DNA of 64,000 bases, taken from Streptomyces sp. NBC_00249. GTDB taxonomy: Bacteria > Actinomycetota > Actinomycetes > Streptomycetales > Streptomycetaceae. A model generated the notes under the pieces. The model was not told where the DNA came from. It did no database searches and saw only the letters and a list, made by a program, of their open reading frames with translations. Made by a program: the position numbers and the translations under genes. The DNA lies in assembly GCF_026342355.1 (NCBI RefSeq), contig NZ_JAPEMV010000001.1, positions 1,302,001 through 1,366,000 on the forward strand, in the 5' to 3' direction. Each line of letters opens with the position of its first letter. The stretch's first letter is position 1. Below, in pieces: positions 34,561 to 43,064 of this stretch.

Positions 34561-35762
34561 AGGACGGTCTGGTCCTCTACCTGGCGGGGTCGGTGATGGT
34601 GCTGGCCCTGCTGATCAAGGCCCCCGACCTGCGCCGGGGCTGGGACCAGCCGATCATGCGGGCCGTGTGCGCGCTGCTGGCCGTCGGCTGCCTGCTCACC
34701 TTCCTGGCGGCGCCGCCCTCGCTCGCGGCGGTCAACCGGATCACCGGGATCGTGAACTGCGCCGCCCCGCTGGTGTACGGGGTCCTGACCGCCTTCTCGG
34801 GGGCCTCGATCGTGCTGATCCTGCACTGGTCGGGGGGCCCGGCGCCGGCCGTACGGCGGGCGACCCGGGTGACGGTCGGGGTGTTCGGCGCGGTGAGCGT
34901 GGCGATCGTCGCGCTGTTCGTGGTCGGGGACGCGCCGGTGGAGCGGCTGCGGGACCTGGACACGTACTACGCCAACACGCCCTGGATCCGCGAGATGATC
35001 GTCTGCTACCTCCTCGCGCACACCGCGGGCAGCGCCGCGCTGACCCTGCTGTCCCTGAAGTGGCTGTTGCGCGTCGACCCCGCGCTGCGGCCGCTGCGCT
35101 CGGGGCTGGCCCTGCTGACGCTCGGCGGGGTGCTGGACCTCGGCTACATCGTCGCCAAGTGGGCGGCCGTGGGAGCCCGTTGGGCGGGCCGTGACTGGGA
35201 CTGGCTGTCCACGTACGCGGCCCCGCCGATGGCCTCGGCGGCGGCGCTGATGGTGGGCACCGGGTTCGTGGTGCCGATGGTCGGCGGTTCGGCCGCCTGG
35301 CGGGACTTCAGCCAGTACCGGCGGCTGCGCCCGCTGTGGAAGGCGCTGCACGGGTTCGCGTCGCGCAGTGTGACGACGGTGCCGCTCACCTGGTGGTCGC
35401 CGGTCGGGATCCGGCTGATCCACCGGGAGTCGGTGATCGACGACGGGCTGCTGGCCCTGGTGAGCTGGTTCGACCCCGCCGTGCGGCGGACCGCCTACGA
35501 GGCCGCGCGCCGCCAGGGTCTGCCGGAGGCGGCCGCCTCCGTCGTGGCGGACGCGGCCATGCTCGCCGTCGCCTGCCACCACCGGGCGGCCGCCGAGCAG
35601 GCCGGCGCGGACGGCCCCCCGGCGGGCTCCGGCCCGGGCGAGGGGGACCCGTACCCGCTGGACGCCCAGCCACTGGCGGCACTGGCCCGGGAGTTCCGCC
35701 GCTCCCCCATCGTCGCGGCGGCCCGCCGCGGCGCCTGCCGGACACCGGAGCCGACGGCCTAG
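34557..35762 (+). CDS. Multi-pass membrane protein, MAB_1171c/DUF6545-like
   Basis: 401 residues. About seven transmembrane segments lie in the first ~245 residues (LVLYLAGSVMVLALLI through YAAPPMASAAALMVGTGFVVPM). A ~150-residue cytoplasmic domain follows, with DFSQYRRLRPLWKALHG and LIHRESVIDDGLLAL, typical of the MAB_1171c 'putative transporter' group. GTG 34557 overlaps the oxidoreductase stop. Transport has not been shown for this group, as far as I know; receptor or signalling roles are also possible. It overlaps the convergent DUF1326 gene by four bases. Confidence 0.8.
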   Translation: MKDGLVLYLAGSVMVLALLIKAPDLRRGWDQPIMRAVCALLAVGCLLTFLAAPPSLAAVNRITGIVNCAAPLVYGVLTAFSGASIVLILHWSGGPAPAVRRATRVTVGVFGAVSVAIVALFVVGDAPVERLRDLDTYYANTPWIREMIVCYLLAHTAGSAALTLLSLKWLLRVDPALRPLRSGLALLTLGGVLDLGYIVAKWAAVGARWAGRDWDWLSTYAAPPMASAAALMVGTGFVVPMVGGSAAWRDFSQYRRLRPLWKALHGFASRSVTTVPLTWWSPVGIRLIHRESVIDDGLLALVSWFDPAVRRTAYEAARRQGLPEAAASVVADAAMLAVACHHRAAAEQAGADGPPAGSGPGEGDPYPLDAQPLAALAREFRRSPIVAAARRGACRTPEPTA

Positions 35763-36409
35763 GGCCCGGTCCAGTCGAAGGTGATGTGCTTGCTGGAGCG
35801 GCCTTCGCGGCTCCAGAGGAAGCCGTGGGCATCGGCCCGGTCCATCGTCGAGCGGCCCCAGGTCGCGACCTGGCCCGGTCCGGTCTCCGCACCCGGCAGG
35901 TTGGTCGACTGGACGCGCGCACCCTCCGGGGTCGTGGGTCCCGTGAGCGCGACCGCGCTCGCCTCGACCCGGCCCGGTACCACGGCCCGCCAGCTCGCGA
36001 GGTCGTCGGCGACCTCGATCTCGATGGGGGCGAACTCCATGCCGCGCATTTCGCCGCCCATCATGCTCACCATCTCGGCGGGCCAACTGCCCGCCTGCCC
36101 ACCGAAGATCATCTGGAGCGCCTCGCGCTGGGGGGCGTCGGCGCGCTCGTCGACGAAGACCGCGGCGTACGTGTCCGTGTGCTCGGCCCAGATGTTGCCG
36201 ACGAACGAGGCCAGCATCAGCACGTTCAGGCCGTCCAGCCGTACGTCACCGTAACGGCCCTCGCGGATGTGCCAGGCCAGGATGCCGTCGCAATCGCCGT
36301 GGGTGGGCAGCTGTGCGAACGAGCAGGGGCAGGGCACGTTGCACTTGCAGGTGTCGAACCAGTCGCCCGCCGCGTGCCACCGGGGAACGGTTGCCGTCGT
36401 CTCGGACAT
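35759..36409 (-). CDS. DUF1326 domain protein, Cys-rich
   Basis: 216 residues. The signature is an N-terminal cysteine cluster DTCKCNVPCPCSFAQ, followed by a beta-rich body (GVEFAPIEIEVADDL-like segments near 130-150). ATG 36409 has GAGGAGG upstream. It is divergent from a DUF2182 membrane protein, a recurrent gene pairing in bacteria. The clustered cysteines suggest metal binding, but no biochemical function is established that I can name. Confidence 0.85.
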   Translation of the reverse strand: MSETTATVPRWHAAGDWFDTCKCNVPCPCSFAQLPTHGDCDGILAWHIREGRYGDVRLDGLNVLMLASFVGNIWAEHTDTYAAVFVDERADAPQREALQMIFGGQAGSWPAEMVSMMGGEMRGMEFAPIEIEVADDLASWRAVVPGRVEASAVALTGPTTPEGARVQSTNLPGAETGPGQVATWGRSTMDRADAHGFLWSREGRSSKHITFDWTGP

Positions 36410-36608
36410 CTCCCTGCCTCCTCGTGACCGTGCCGGGACGTCGGTCTCGGGAGGACGGCAGAGCCCCCGGGGGCCATCGCCGGCCCACGCCCGGGTCGTA
36501 CGGGTGTCCATCCCGATTGTCCCACCGCAGGGGTCACCCGGAGGAGGTGTGTTCCGCGTACACGCGTTCCCGCGCGCACGCGCGGGTCCGCCGTGATGTG
36601 CTGGAGGT

Positions 36609-37436
36609 GTGCGCCTCGACCGGAAGGCCCTGTCACCCCCTCTGCGTCCGGCGAATCTGCTGTCGGCCCGGCAGCTCGCGTTCGCCTGGTCCGTGATGGC
36701 GTCCCTCGCCCTCCTCGCCTGGGTGCTGGTGGTCGACCAGGCCCGTGACATGGGGGTCGAGCCGGGAACCATGGGGATGGGCGTCCCGCTGTTCCTGCTG
36801 CTGTGGCTGGTCATGATGATCGCCATGATGTTCCCGTCGGTGGCCCCGGTGGCCCTCACCTGGGCGCGGGCCATCGGGCGCCGGTCGCCCACGGGAGTCG
36901 TGCGGGTGGCTCGTACCGCCCAGTTCGTCGGCGGGTACCTGCTGGCCTGGACGGCCTTCGGCCTGATCGCCTACGGGCTCCTCGCCGGGACCGGGGCCCT
37001 GGTGGACGCGCACCCGGGCGCCGGGCGCTGGATCGGTGCCGGGGCCTTCCTGGTCGCCGGGCTGTACCAGTTCGGCCCCTGGAAGGACCTCTGCCTGCGG
37101 CACTGCCGGAGCCCGATGGGCCAGCTCGTGCGCTACGCGGGCTTCCGGCCCCGGGCCCGCGATCTGCGGGTCGGGGCGCACCACGGGGCGTACTGCGTGG
37201 GCTGCTGCTGGGGGCTGATGGTCGTGCTCGTCCCGCTGGGCGTCATGAACGTCCTGGCGATGGCCGCGGTGGCCGCGGTGATCTTCGTGGAGAAGCTCTG
37301 GCGGCTGGGCCCCGTCTTCTCGCAGGTCGTCGGGGCCGCCTTCGTCGTCCTCGCGGTCCTGAGCCTCTTCCAGCCCTGGCTGCTGCCAGGGCTGGTCCCG
37401 CCGCAGTCGCCCATGCCGGAGATGTTCCGCCCCTAG
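36609..37436 (+). CDS. DUF2182 integral membrane protein (predicted metal-binding)
   Basis: 275 residues with about seven transmembrane segments. Met/His/Cys-rich conserved parts are LWLVMMIAMMFPSVAPVAL, WKDLCLRHCRSPMG, and GAHHGAYCVGCCWGLMVVL. These could coordinate metal, perhaps copper, within the membrane. GTG 36609 is used. The stop TAG runs straight into GGGCCTGTC, the same end sequence as the palindromic element. It is paired divergently with DUF1326 over a 200-base shared region. Confidence 0.85.
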   Translation: MRLDRKALSPPLRPANLLSARQLAFAWSVMASLALLAWVLVVDQARDMGVEPGTMGMGVPLFLLLWLVMMIAMMFPSVAPVALTWARAIGRRSPTGVVRVARTAQFVGGYLLAWTAFGLIAYGLLAGTGALVDAHPGAGRWIGAGAFLVAGLYQFGPWKDLCLRHCRSPMGQLVRYAGFRPRARDLRVGAHHGAYCVGCCWGLMVVLVPLGVMNVLAMAAVAAVIFVEKLWRLGPVFSQVVGAAFVVLAVLSLFQPWLLPGLVPPQSPMPEMFRP

Positions 37437-37460
37437 GGCCTGTCTAGTGCGTGTCTAGTG
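37434..37460. repeat. Element-end fragment with 11-bp duplication at two stop codons
   Basis: The DUF2182 stop TAG is followed by GGCCTGTCTAGTGC, then a near-exact 11-base repeat GTGTCTAGTGC. CTA within these repeats (37455-37457) provides the stop of the convergent oxidoreductase. It resembles a footprint of the GGGCCTGTC element. Confidence 0.5.
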
Positions 37461-38696
37461 CGGCGCGGGTTCGCGGGCGAGCCAGGCGCCGTACGCGCGC
37501 AGTCTGCGGCGGTGGCGGAGGCTGTCGGCGGTCAGGGCCCAGCGGGGCGAGGCCGTGGGGCGGGGTTCGCGGCCCTGGGCCAGGCGGGACAGCTGGAACC
37601 GCATCAGGGCCAGCACGGCGGCGCCGGCCAGGTCCCCGTCCTTCCACGCGAGCCGGGGCACGCTCACCCGTACGTCCTCGCCGGCCCGCCAGCGTGCGGG
37701 CAGGTCGGGGCGCAGGGCCAGGGCGGAGGCCATGCCGACGACGGCGACGCCGCGGCCCAGGACCCGTTCGGCGGTGGCGCGGCCGGCGATGCCGCCGGTC
37801 AGCATGAGCGGGACGGTGGCTGCCTCCAGCAGGCCTTCGGCGAGGGACAGGAAGTACGCCTCGCGCTCCAAGGTCCGCCGGTCGGCGGTGCGCCCGAGGG
37901 TGGCGGGGCTCTCGACGCTGCCGCCGGACAGTTCGACGAGGTCCACGCCGAGGCCGCCGAGGAGCGCGAGGACCTGTCCGGCCTCCTCGATGTCGAAGCC
38001 GCCGCGCTGGAAGTCGGCGGCGTTCAGCTTGATGCCGATGGCGAAGCCGGCGGAGACCTCGGCGCGGACGGCGGCGACGACCTCGGTGAGCAGCCGGACG
38101 CGGTTCTCCAGGCTGCCGCCCCAGCGGTCGGTGCGCCGGTTGACGAGCGGGGAGAGGAACTGGCTGAGCAGGTAGCCGTGCGCGGCGTGGATCTGGACTC
38201 CGTGGAAGCCCGCTTCCTCGGCGCGGCCGGCGGTGACGGCGAAGCGGGTGACGGTGGCCTCGATGTCGGCCTCGGTCATGGCGGTGGGGCGGGCGAAGCG
38301 TTTGGTGTGCCGGCCGAGGCTGATGCCGACGGCGGAGGGGGCCCAGGCGGTGCCGGGCATGTCGGAGCCGACCTGGCGGCCGGGATGGTTGATCTGCATC
38401 CAGACCTGGCCGCCGCCTTCCGACGCGGCCCGGGCCCAGCGGCGGAAGGGCTCCAGCGGGGAGTCTGCGTCGAGGACGATGGTGCCGGGGGCGGTGAGGG
38501 CCCGCCGGTCGACCATCACGTTGCCGGTGATCAGCAGTCCGGCGCCGCCGCGTGCCCAGCGGGCGTAGAGCCGTTCGACGCGGTCGTCGGGGAGCTGGCC
38601 GGGCTGTGCGGCGAGGCTCTCCTCCATGGCCGCCTTGGCCAGGCGGTTCGGGAGGGTCGTACCGCCGGGTAGTTCGAGTGGCGTGAAGAGGTCCAT
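37455..38696 (-). CDS. NADH:flavin oxidoreductase (Old Yellow Enzyme family)
   Basis: 413 residues, FMN-dependent TIM barrel. Typical motifs: MQINHPGRQV, the substrate-binding FHGVQIHAAHGYLLSQFLSP, NRRTDRWGGSLENR, and LTGGIAGRATAERVLGRG. It reduces activated C=C bonds with NAD(P)H. ATG 38696 follows GGGGGGA; an ATG upstream at 38771 lacks support. The C-terminal ~60 residues (RHRRRLRAYGAWLAREPAPH) extend beyond the barrel. Confidence 0.9.
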   Translation of the reverse strand: MDLFTPLELPGGTTLPNRLAKAAMEESLAAQPGQLPDDRVERLYARWARGGAGLLITGNVMVDRRALTAPGTIVLDADSPLEPFRRWARAASEGGGQVWMQINHPGRQVGSDMPGTAWAPSAVGISLGRHTKRFARPTAMTEADIEATVTRFAVTAGRAEEAGFHGVQIHAAHGYLLSQFLSPLVNRRTDRWGGSLENRVRLLTEVVAAVRAEVSAGFAIGIKLNAADFQRGGFDIEEAGQVLALLGGLGVDLVELSGGSVESPATLGRTADRRTLEREAYFLSLAEGLLEAATVPLMLTGGIAGRATAERVLGRGVAVVGMASALALRPDLPARWRAGEDVRVSVPRLAWKDGDLAGAAVLALMRFQLSRLAQGREPRPTASPRWALTADSLRHRRRLRAYGAWLAREPAPH

Positions 38697-38833
38697 GACA
38701 AATCCCCCCAAAAGCGTGTGGCACGGGCCGTGCGGCAACCCGGGCCACAAGATACCCGCCATTTCCCGCACGTCCGTCCGGTTCCCGCAGGGACCGCCGT
38801 ACGGGCTCGGGCGGCCCGGTCCGGGCCAAAAGG

Positions 38834-38865
38834 GAACGCCCCGGACCGAAGGGTCCGGGGCGTTC
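38834..38865 (-). terminator. folD terminator
   Basis: A perfect 14-bp stem (GAACGCCCCGGACC and complement) with a 4-base loop containing TTCG on the minus strand, followed by CCCTTTTGG. It lies 28 bases after the folD stop. Confidence 0.9.
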
Positions 38866-38892
38866 GCCGTACGCCGTCGCGTGCGGCGGGGG

Positions 38893-39762
38893 TCAGAGGT
38901 CCGCGAGGTCCAGCCCGGCCTGCGCGGCCGCCGCCTGGACCGTCTGCTCCAGCAGGACGGCGATGGTCATGGGGCCGACGCCGCCGGGCACCGGGGTGAT
39001 CAGCGAGGCACGCTCGGCGGCCGACTCGAAGTGCACGTCGCCGACGTTGCCCTCGTTGTAGCCGGCGTCCAGGACGACCGCGCCGGGCTTGATGTCCTCG
39101 CCCCGGATGAACTCGGCCTTGCCGACGGCGGCGACCAGCACGTCCGCCTGGCGCACGATCGAGGGCAGGTCCTGGGTGCGGGAGTGGCAGTAGGTGACGG
39201 TGGCGTTCTTCTCCAGCAGCAGCATCCCGGCCGGCTTGCCGAGGATCGCGCTGCGGCCGACCACGACGGCGTGCTTGCCGGTGAGGTCCACGTCGTAGGC
39301 CTCCAGCAGGCGCATGATGCCGCCGGGGGTGCAGGAGACGAAGCCGGGCAGCCCGAAGCCCATGGCGGCGAAGGAGTGCATGGTGACCCCGTCGACGTCC
39401 TTGCCGGGGGCGATGGCCTCGAAGGCGGCGCGCTCGTCGATGTGGTGCGGGACGGGGTGCTGGAGCAGGATGCCGCTGATCTCCGGGTCCTCGGAGAGGG
39501 CGGTGAGGGCGGCGACGAGCTCCTCGGTGGTGGTGGAGGCGGGCAGCTCCACGTGGCGGGAGGTGATCCCGGCCTTGGCACAGCGGTTCTGCTTCATGCG
39601 TACGTAGGTGACGGACGCGGGGTCCTCGCCGACGAGGACCGTGGCCAGGCAGGGTGCGGTGCCGGTGCGCTCGGTGATCTTCGCCGCGTGGGCGGCGGTC
39701 TGCTCGGAGATGCGGCGGGCGAGGGCCGTGCCGTCCATCAGCTGGGCAGTGGCAGTCGTCAT
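38893..39762 (-). CDS. folD: Methylenetetrahydrofolate dehydrogenase/cyclohydrolase
   Basis: 289 residues, bifunctional one-carbon enzyme that interconverts 5,10-methylene- and 10-formyl-THF. Motifs: YVRMKQNRCAKAGI (catalytic Lys region), GILLQHPVPHHID, PGKDVDG, VVVGRSAILGKPAGMLL (NADP-binding), and TPVPGGVGPMTIAVLLEQT. ATG 39762 has AGGAG seven bases upstream. A ZTP riboswitch precedes it, so expression should rise when 10-formyl-THF is short and ZTP accumulates. Confidence 0.96.
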   Translation of the reverse strand: MTTATAQLMDGTALARRISEQTAAHAAKITERTGTAPCLATVLVGEDPASVTYVRMKQNRCAKAGITSRHVELPASTTTEELVAALTALSEDPEISGILLQHPVPHHIDERAAFEAIAPGKDVDGVTMHSFAAMGFGLPGFVSCTPGGIMRLLEAYDVDLTGKHAVVVGRSAILGKPAGMLLLEKNATVTYCHSRTQDLPSIVRQADVLVAAVGKAEFIRGEDIKPGAVVLDAGYNEGNVGDVHFESAAERASLITPVPGGVGPMTIAVLLEQTVQAAAAQAGLDLADL

Positions 39763-39794
39763 AGGGGTCTCCTGAACGTCGCTGCGGATCGCGG

Positions 39795-39890
39795 TTCGCC
39801 CAGGCGCGCGGCAGGCGGCGTACGGAGGACAGAGGTACGCCGGGCCGCTCCCCGGTGGTGATCCACCCGAACGCCAGTCACGGCCCGCCG
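39795..39890 (-). promoter_or_regulatory. ZTP (pfl) riboswitch in the folD leader
   Basis: Read on the minus strand: GTGACTGGCG, then GGATCACCACCGGGGAGCG, a variable hairpin, and CGCCTGGGCG. These are the conserved parts of the pfl/ZTP aptamer. The aptamer ends about 35 bases before the folD start, next to its ribosome site. Folate genes such as folD are known targets of this class. Confidence 0.87.
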
Positions 39891-39948
39891 CCCACTGTAG
39901 TCGACATATCCGGTGGTTCATCGGGCTCCGGCCTGGGACGATCGACAC

Positions 39949-40710
39949 ATGACGCGCACTTTCGACCATCTTGTCGCCGAGGCCGAGACCGTCTCCGTGG
40001 ACGGCTGGGACTTCTCCTGGCTGGACGGCCGGGCCACCGAGCAGCGCCCTTCCTGGGGCTACCAGCGGCTCCTGGCCGAGCGCCTGGCCCGGGTGCGGTC
40101 CGCCCTGGACATCCAGACCGGCGGGGGCGAGGTCCTCGCGGGGGCGGGGCCGCTGCCCCCGCTGACGGCGGCCACCGAGTCCTGGCCGCCGAACATCGAC
40201 AGGGCGACGAAGCTGCTGCACCCGCTGGGGGCGGTCGTGGTCGCTGACTCCGACGAGCCGCCGCTGCCCTTCGGCGACGGCGCCTTCGAGCTGGTCGCCA
40301 GCCGTCACCCGGTGACCATCTGGTGGGAGGAGGTCGCCCGGGTGCTGGCGCCGGGCGGCACCTACCTCTCGCAGCAGGTCGGCCCGTCGAGCGTCTTCGA
40401 GCTGGTCGAGTTCTTCCTGGGCCCGCAGCCGGAGGAGGTCCGGCGCTCCCGGCACCCCGACGACGCGGTCGCCGACGCCACCCGGGCGGGCCTCGACGTC
40501 GTCGATCTGCGCTCCGAACGGCTGCGGACGGAGTTCCACGACATCGGAGCCGTGATCTACTTTCTACGGAAGGTGATCTGGATGGTGCCCGGCTTCACGG
40601 TCGGGCAGTACCGGGACCGGCTGCGCGAGCTCCACGAACGGATCGGACGCGAAGGCCCGTTCGTCGCGCACACCGCCCGGTTCCTGATCGAGGCCCGCAA
40701 GAAGGACTGA
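39949..40710 (+). CDS. Class I SAM-dependent methyltransferase
   Basis: 253 residues. The SAM fold is seen in SALDIQTGGGEVLAGAG (motif I variant), VVVADSDEPPLPFGDGAFELVASRHP and ARVLAPGGTYLSQQVG. It resembles the Methyltransf_11 group. ATG 39949 is chosen over GTG 39913. It is divergent from folD and upstream of hrdB, from which it is separated by a terminator-like hairpin. The target is unknown. Confidence 0.8.
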   Translation: MTRTFDHLVAEAETVSVDGWDFSWLDGRATEQRPSWGYQRLLAERLARVRSALDIQTGGGEVLAGAGPLPPLTAATESWPPNIDRATKLLHPLGAVVVADSDEPPLPFGDGAFELVASRHPVTIWWEEVARVLAPGGTYLSQQVGPSSVFELVEFFLGPQPEEVRRSRHPDDAVADATRAGLDVVDLRSERLRTEFHDIGAVIYFLRKVIWMVPGFTVGQYRDRLRELHERIGREGPFVAHTARFLIEARKKD

Positions 40711-40806
40711 CCCGGAGACCGTCGGAAGACGGCATTCCGGAGCGGACGGATCCACGCCGGATCGGTTGCGCGGCCACAGCGTGGCGCAGGTCACTCAATT
40801 CAGCGC

Positions 40807-40834
40807 GTAACGAATCGACTCGGGCATGCGATGA
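40807..40834 (+). promoter_or_regulatory. ECF-type promoter upstream of hrdB
   Basis: GTAACG (40807-40812), 16 bases, CGATGA (40829-40834). This has the AAC / CGNNGA form of ECF sigma promoters. In Streptomyces the ECF factor ShbA is known to drive hrdB, so this is a good candidate for its site. Confidence 0.6.
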
Positions 40835-40864
40835 ACCGACAGGTGTCCTCGCGCGGCCCGGAAT

Positions 40865-40887
40865 ACAGACCCCCCTCGGGTCTGTTT
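40865..40887 (+). terminator. Terminator-like hairpin in the hrdB leader
   Basis: A perfect 8-bp stem ACAGACCC-CCCTC-GGGTCTGT followed by TTT. It lies downstream of the ECF-type promoter and 60 bases before the hrdB start. It could end transcripts from the methyltransferase gene or attenuate hrdB itself. Confidence 0.65.
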
Positions 40888-40947
40888 CCCGAGTTCGCGC
40901 GATGATGTCCCGCCCACCCCTTATCTGTTCGCAACGAGAGGCTCCTT

Positions 40948-42525
40948 GTGTCGCTCAGCCCGTCCCGTACGTTCCCTCCGGAGATCGCCGAATCGGAGGC
41001 CCTCGTCGCGCTCGTCGAGCGCGGCCGCGAGCAGGGTCACATCAACGGTGACGATGTGCGTCAGGCCTTCGAGGCCGGCCGCATCCCGGTGGACCAGTGG
41101 AAGCGGGTCCTGCGCAGCCTGAACCAGGTCCTGGACGAGGAGGGTGTCGCCCTCCACGTCAGCGCCGCCCCCGCCACCAAGGCCGCTGCCAAGAAGCCCC
41201 GCAAGGCAGCCGCCCCCGCCCGCACCGTGACCAAGAAGGCGGCCGCCGCGCCGCGCCCCATCGGCGCGCGCAAGACGGCGGCCACGGCCACCGCTGCGGC
41301 GATATCCGCTCCGACGGCCGACGCCACCGGCGACGAGGCGACGGCCGACGCCGCCGCCGAGCCCAAGAAGCGCGTGGTCAAGAAGACCGCCGCGAAGAAG
41401 ACCACGGCCACCAAGAAGACCGCCGCCACGAAGAAGGCCGGTGCCAAGGACGCCGACGACGGTGAGAACCCGGCCGTCGAGGGCGAGGACTGGGCCGTCG
41501 AGGACCTCGCCGACGAGGCCGAGGAGGAGACGCCCAAGACGGGCGGCACCCAGGGCTTCGTGCTGTCCGACGACGACGAGGACGACGCCCCGGCGCAGAC
41601 GGTCATGGTCGCCGGCGCCACCGCCGACCCCGTCAAGGACTACCTGAAGCTGATCGGCAAGGTGCCGCTCCTCAACGCCGAGCAGGAGGTCGAGCTCGCC
41701 AAGCGCATCGAGGCGGGTCTCTTCTCCGAGTACAAGCTCGAAGAGGAGGAGGACCACAAGCCCGCGTTCAAGCGCGAGCTGGAGATCCTCGTCGAGGACG
41801 GCCGCCGCGCCAAGAACCACCTGCTGGAGGCCAACCTCCGCCTCGTGGTCTCCCTGGCCAAGCGCTACACCGGCCGCGGCATGCTCTTCCTGGACCTGAT
41901 CCAGGAGGGCAACGTCGGTCTGATCCGCGCGGTGGAGAAGTTCGACTACACCAAGGGCTTCAAGTTCTCCACGTACGCGACCTGGTGGATCCGCCAGGCG
42001 ATCACGCGTGCCATGGCGGACCAGTCCCGCACGATCCGCATCCCCGTCCACATGGTCGAGATCATCAACAAGCTCGCCCGTGTGCAGCGCCAGATGCTCC
42101 AGGACCTCGGCCGGGAGCCCACTCCGGAGGAGCTGGGCAAGGAGCTCGACATGACCCCTGAGAAGGTCATCGAGGTCCAGAAGTACGGCCGTGAGCCGAT
42201 CTCCCTGCACACCCCCCTGGGTGAGGAGGGCGACAGCGAGTTCGGTGACCTCATCGAGGACTCCGAGGCGGTCGTCCCGGCGGACGCGGTGTCCTTCACC
42301 TTCCTCCAGGAGCAGCTGCAGTCGATCCTGGGCACGCTCTCCGAGCGTGAGGCGGGCGTGGTCTCCATGCGCTACGGCCTCAACGACGGCCAGCCGAAGA
42401 CCCTGGACGAGATCGGCCGCGTGTACGGGGTCACCCGTGAGCGCATCCGCCAGATCGAGTCCAAGACCATGTCGAAGCTGCGCCACCCGTCGCGTTCGCA
42501 GGTGCTGCGCGACTACCTCGACTGA
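40948..42525 (+). CDS. hrdB: Principal RNA polymerase sigma factor HrdB
   Basis: 525 residues, group 1 sigma-70. Region 1.1 is followed by a Lys/Ala-rich low-complexity stretch (about 75-175) and an acidic stretch (ESD-rich, 180-225), as in Streptomyces Hrd[17 protein letters not shown] is region 1.2, [17 protein letters not shown] regions 2.3-2.4, and [20 protein letters not shown] region 4.2. It directs most housekeeping and vegetative transcription. GTG 40948 has GAGAGG upstream. Confidence 0.97.
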   Translation: MSLSPSRTFPPEIAESEALVALVERGREQGHINGDDVRQAFEAGRIPVDQWKRVLRSLNQVLDEEGVALHVSAAPATKAAAKKPRKAAAPARTVTKKAAAAPRPIGARKTAATATAAAISAPTADATGDEATADAAAEPKKRVVKKTAAKKTTATKKTAATKKAGAKDADDGENPAVEGEDWAVEDLADEAEEETPKTGGTQGFVLSDDDEDDAPAQTVMVAGATADPVKDYLKLIGKVPLLNAEQEVELAKRIEAGLFSEYKLEEEEDHKPAFKRELEILVEDGRRAKNHLLEANLRLVVSLAKRYTGRGMLFLDLIQEGNVGLIRAVEKFDYTKGFKFSTYATWWIRQAITRAMADQSRTIRIPVHMVEIINKLARVQRQMLQDLGREPTPEELGKELDMTPEKVIEVQKYGREPISLHTPLGEEGDSEFGDLIEDSEAVVPADAVSFTFLQEQLQSILGTLSEREAGVVSMRYGLNDGQPKTLDEIGRVYGVTRERIRQIESKTMSKLRHPSRSQVLRDYLD

Positions 42526-42534
42526 GCAGGCCGG

Positions 42535-42576
42535 CAGGGGCCGGGGTGTGCCCGTTCGGGTGCACCCCGGCCCCTG
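42535..42576 (+). terminator. hrdB terminator
   Basis: A long stem beginning CAGGGGCCGGGGTG (14 bp perfect, continued after wobble positions by CCCG/CGGG), loop TT, followed by TTGT. It starts 10 bases after the hrdB stop and also ends four bases before the convergent gene's 3' end. Confidence 0.9.
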
Positions 42577-42579
42577 TTG

Positions 42580-43023
42580 TCACGAGTGCTCCAGCAGGTG
42601 CTTGAGCTTCTCCTCGCTGCGGGGCATCTCCTTGCGGATCATGGGCTTCACCACGAGGGGGACGAGGCCCCTGCCCATGCCGTGGCCCTCGAAGTCGACG
42701 GACAGCGTGACGCGCGAACGGGTCCCGCCGTCGAGGGGTTCGATCCTGCCCCGGACGTCCGGCCGGACCGGTCCGTCGACGCCGTGGACGTGCCAGCTCC
42801 TCGGCGGGTCGAGTTCCGTGAACTCCACGGTCGTGGGGATCCGGCGCTTGCCGATCTGCCGGGTGATGAGGACCCTCGACCCGACGTGGACGGGGAGGTC
42901 GCCCATGGGGACGGCGGACACGGCGCTGTCCTGCCACTCCGGCAGGTGCGTGGGGTCCGTCACGTACGCGTAGACGTCCTCGGGTCTGCGGTCGATGTCG
43001 ATGCTGTTGCTGATCGCGGACAT
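42580..43023 (-). CDS. SRPBCC/polyketide-cyclase-like protein
   Basis: 147 residues, START-like helix-grip fold: SIDIDRRPEDVYAYVTDPTHLPEWQDS at the start and VTLSVDFEGHGMGRGLVPLVVKPMIRKEM at the end. These proteins bind hydrophobic ligands; the ligand is not evident. ATG 43023. It is convergent with hrdB across a shared terminator. Confidence 0.88.
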   Translation of the reverse strand: MSAISNSIDIDRRPEDVYAYVTDPTHLPEWQDSAVSAVPMGDLPVHVGSRVLITRQIGKRRIPTTVEFTELDPPRSWHVHGVDGPVRPDVRGRIEPLDGGTRSRVTLSVDFEGHGMGRGLVPLVVKPMIRKEMPRSEEKLKHLLEHS

Positions 43024-43064
43024 GGCGACCCCTTAGAGCCCCCCTGGCGGCCTCTCCCTCCAAA

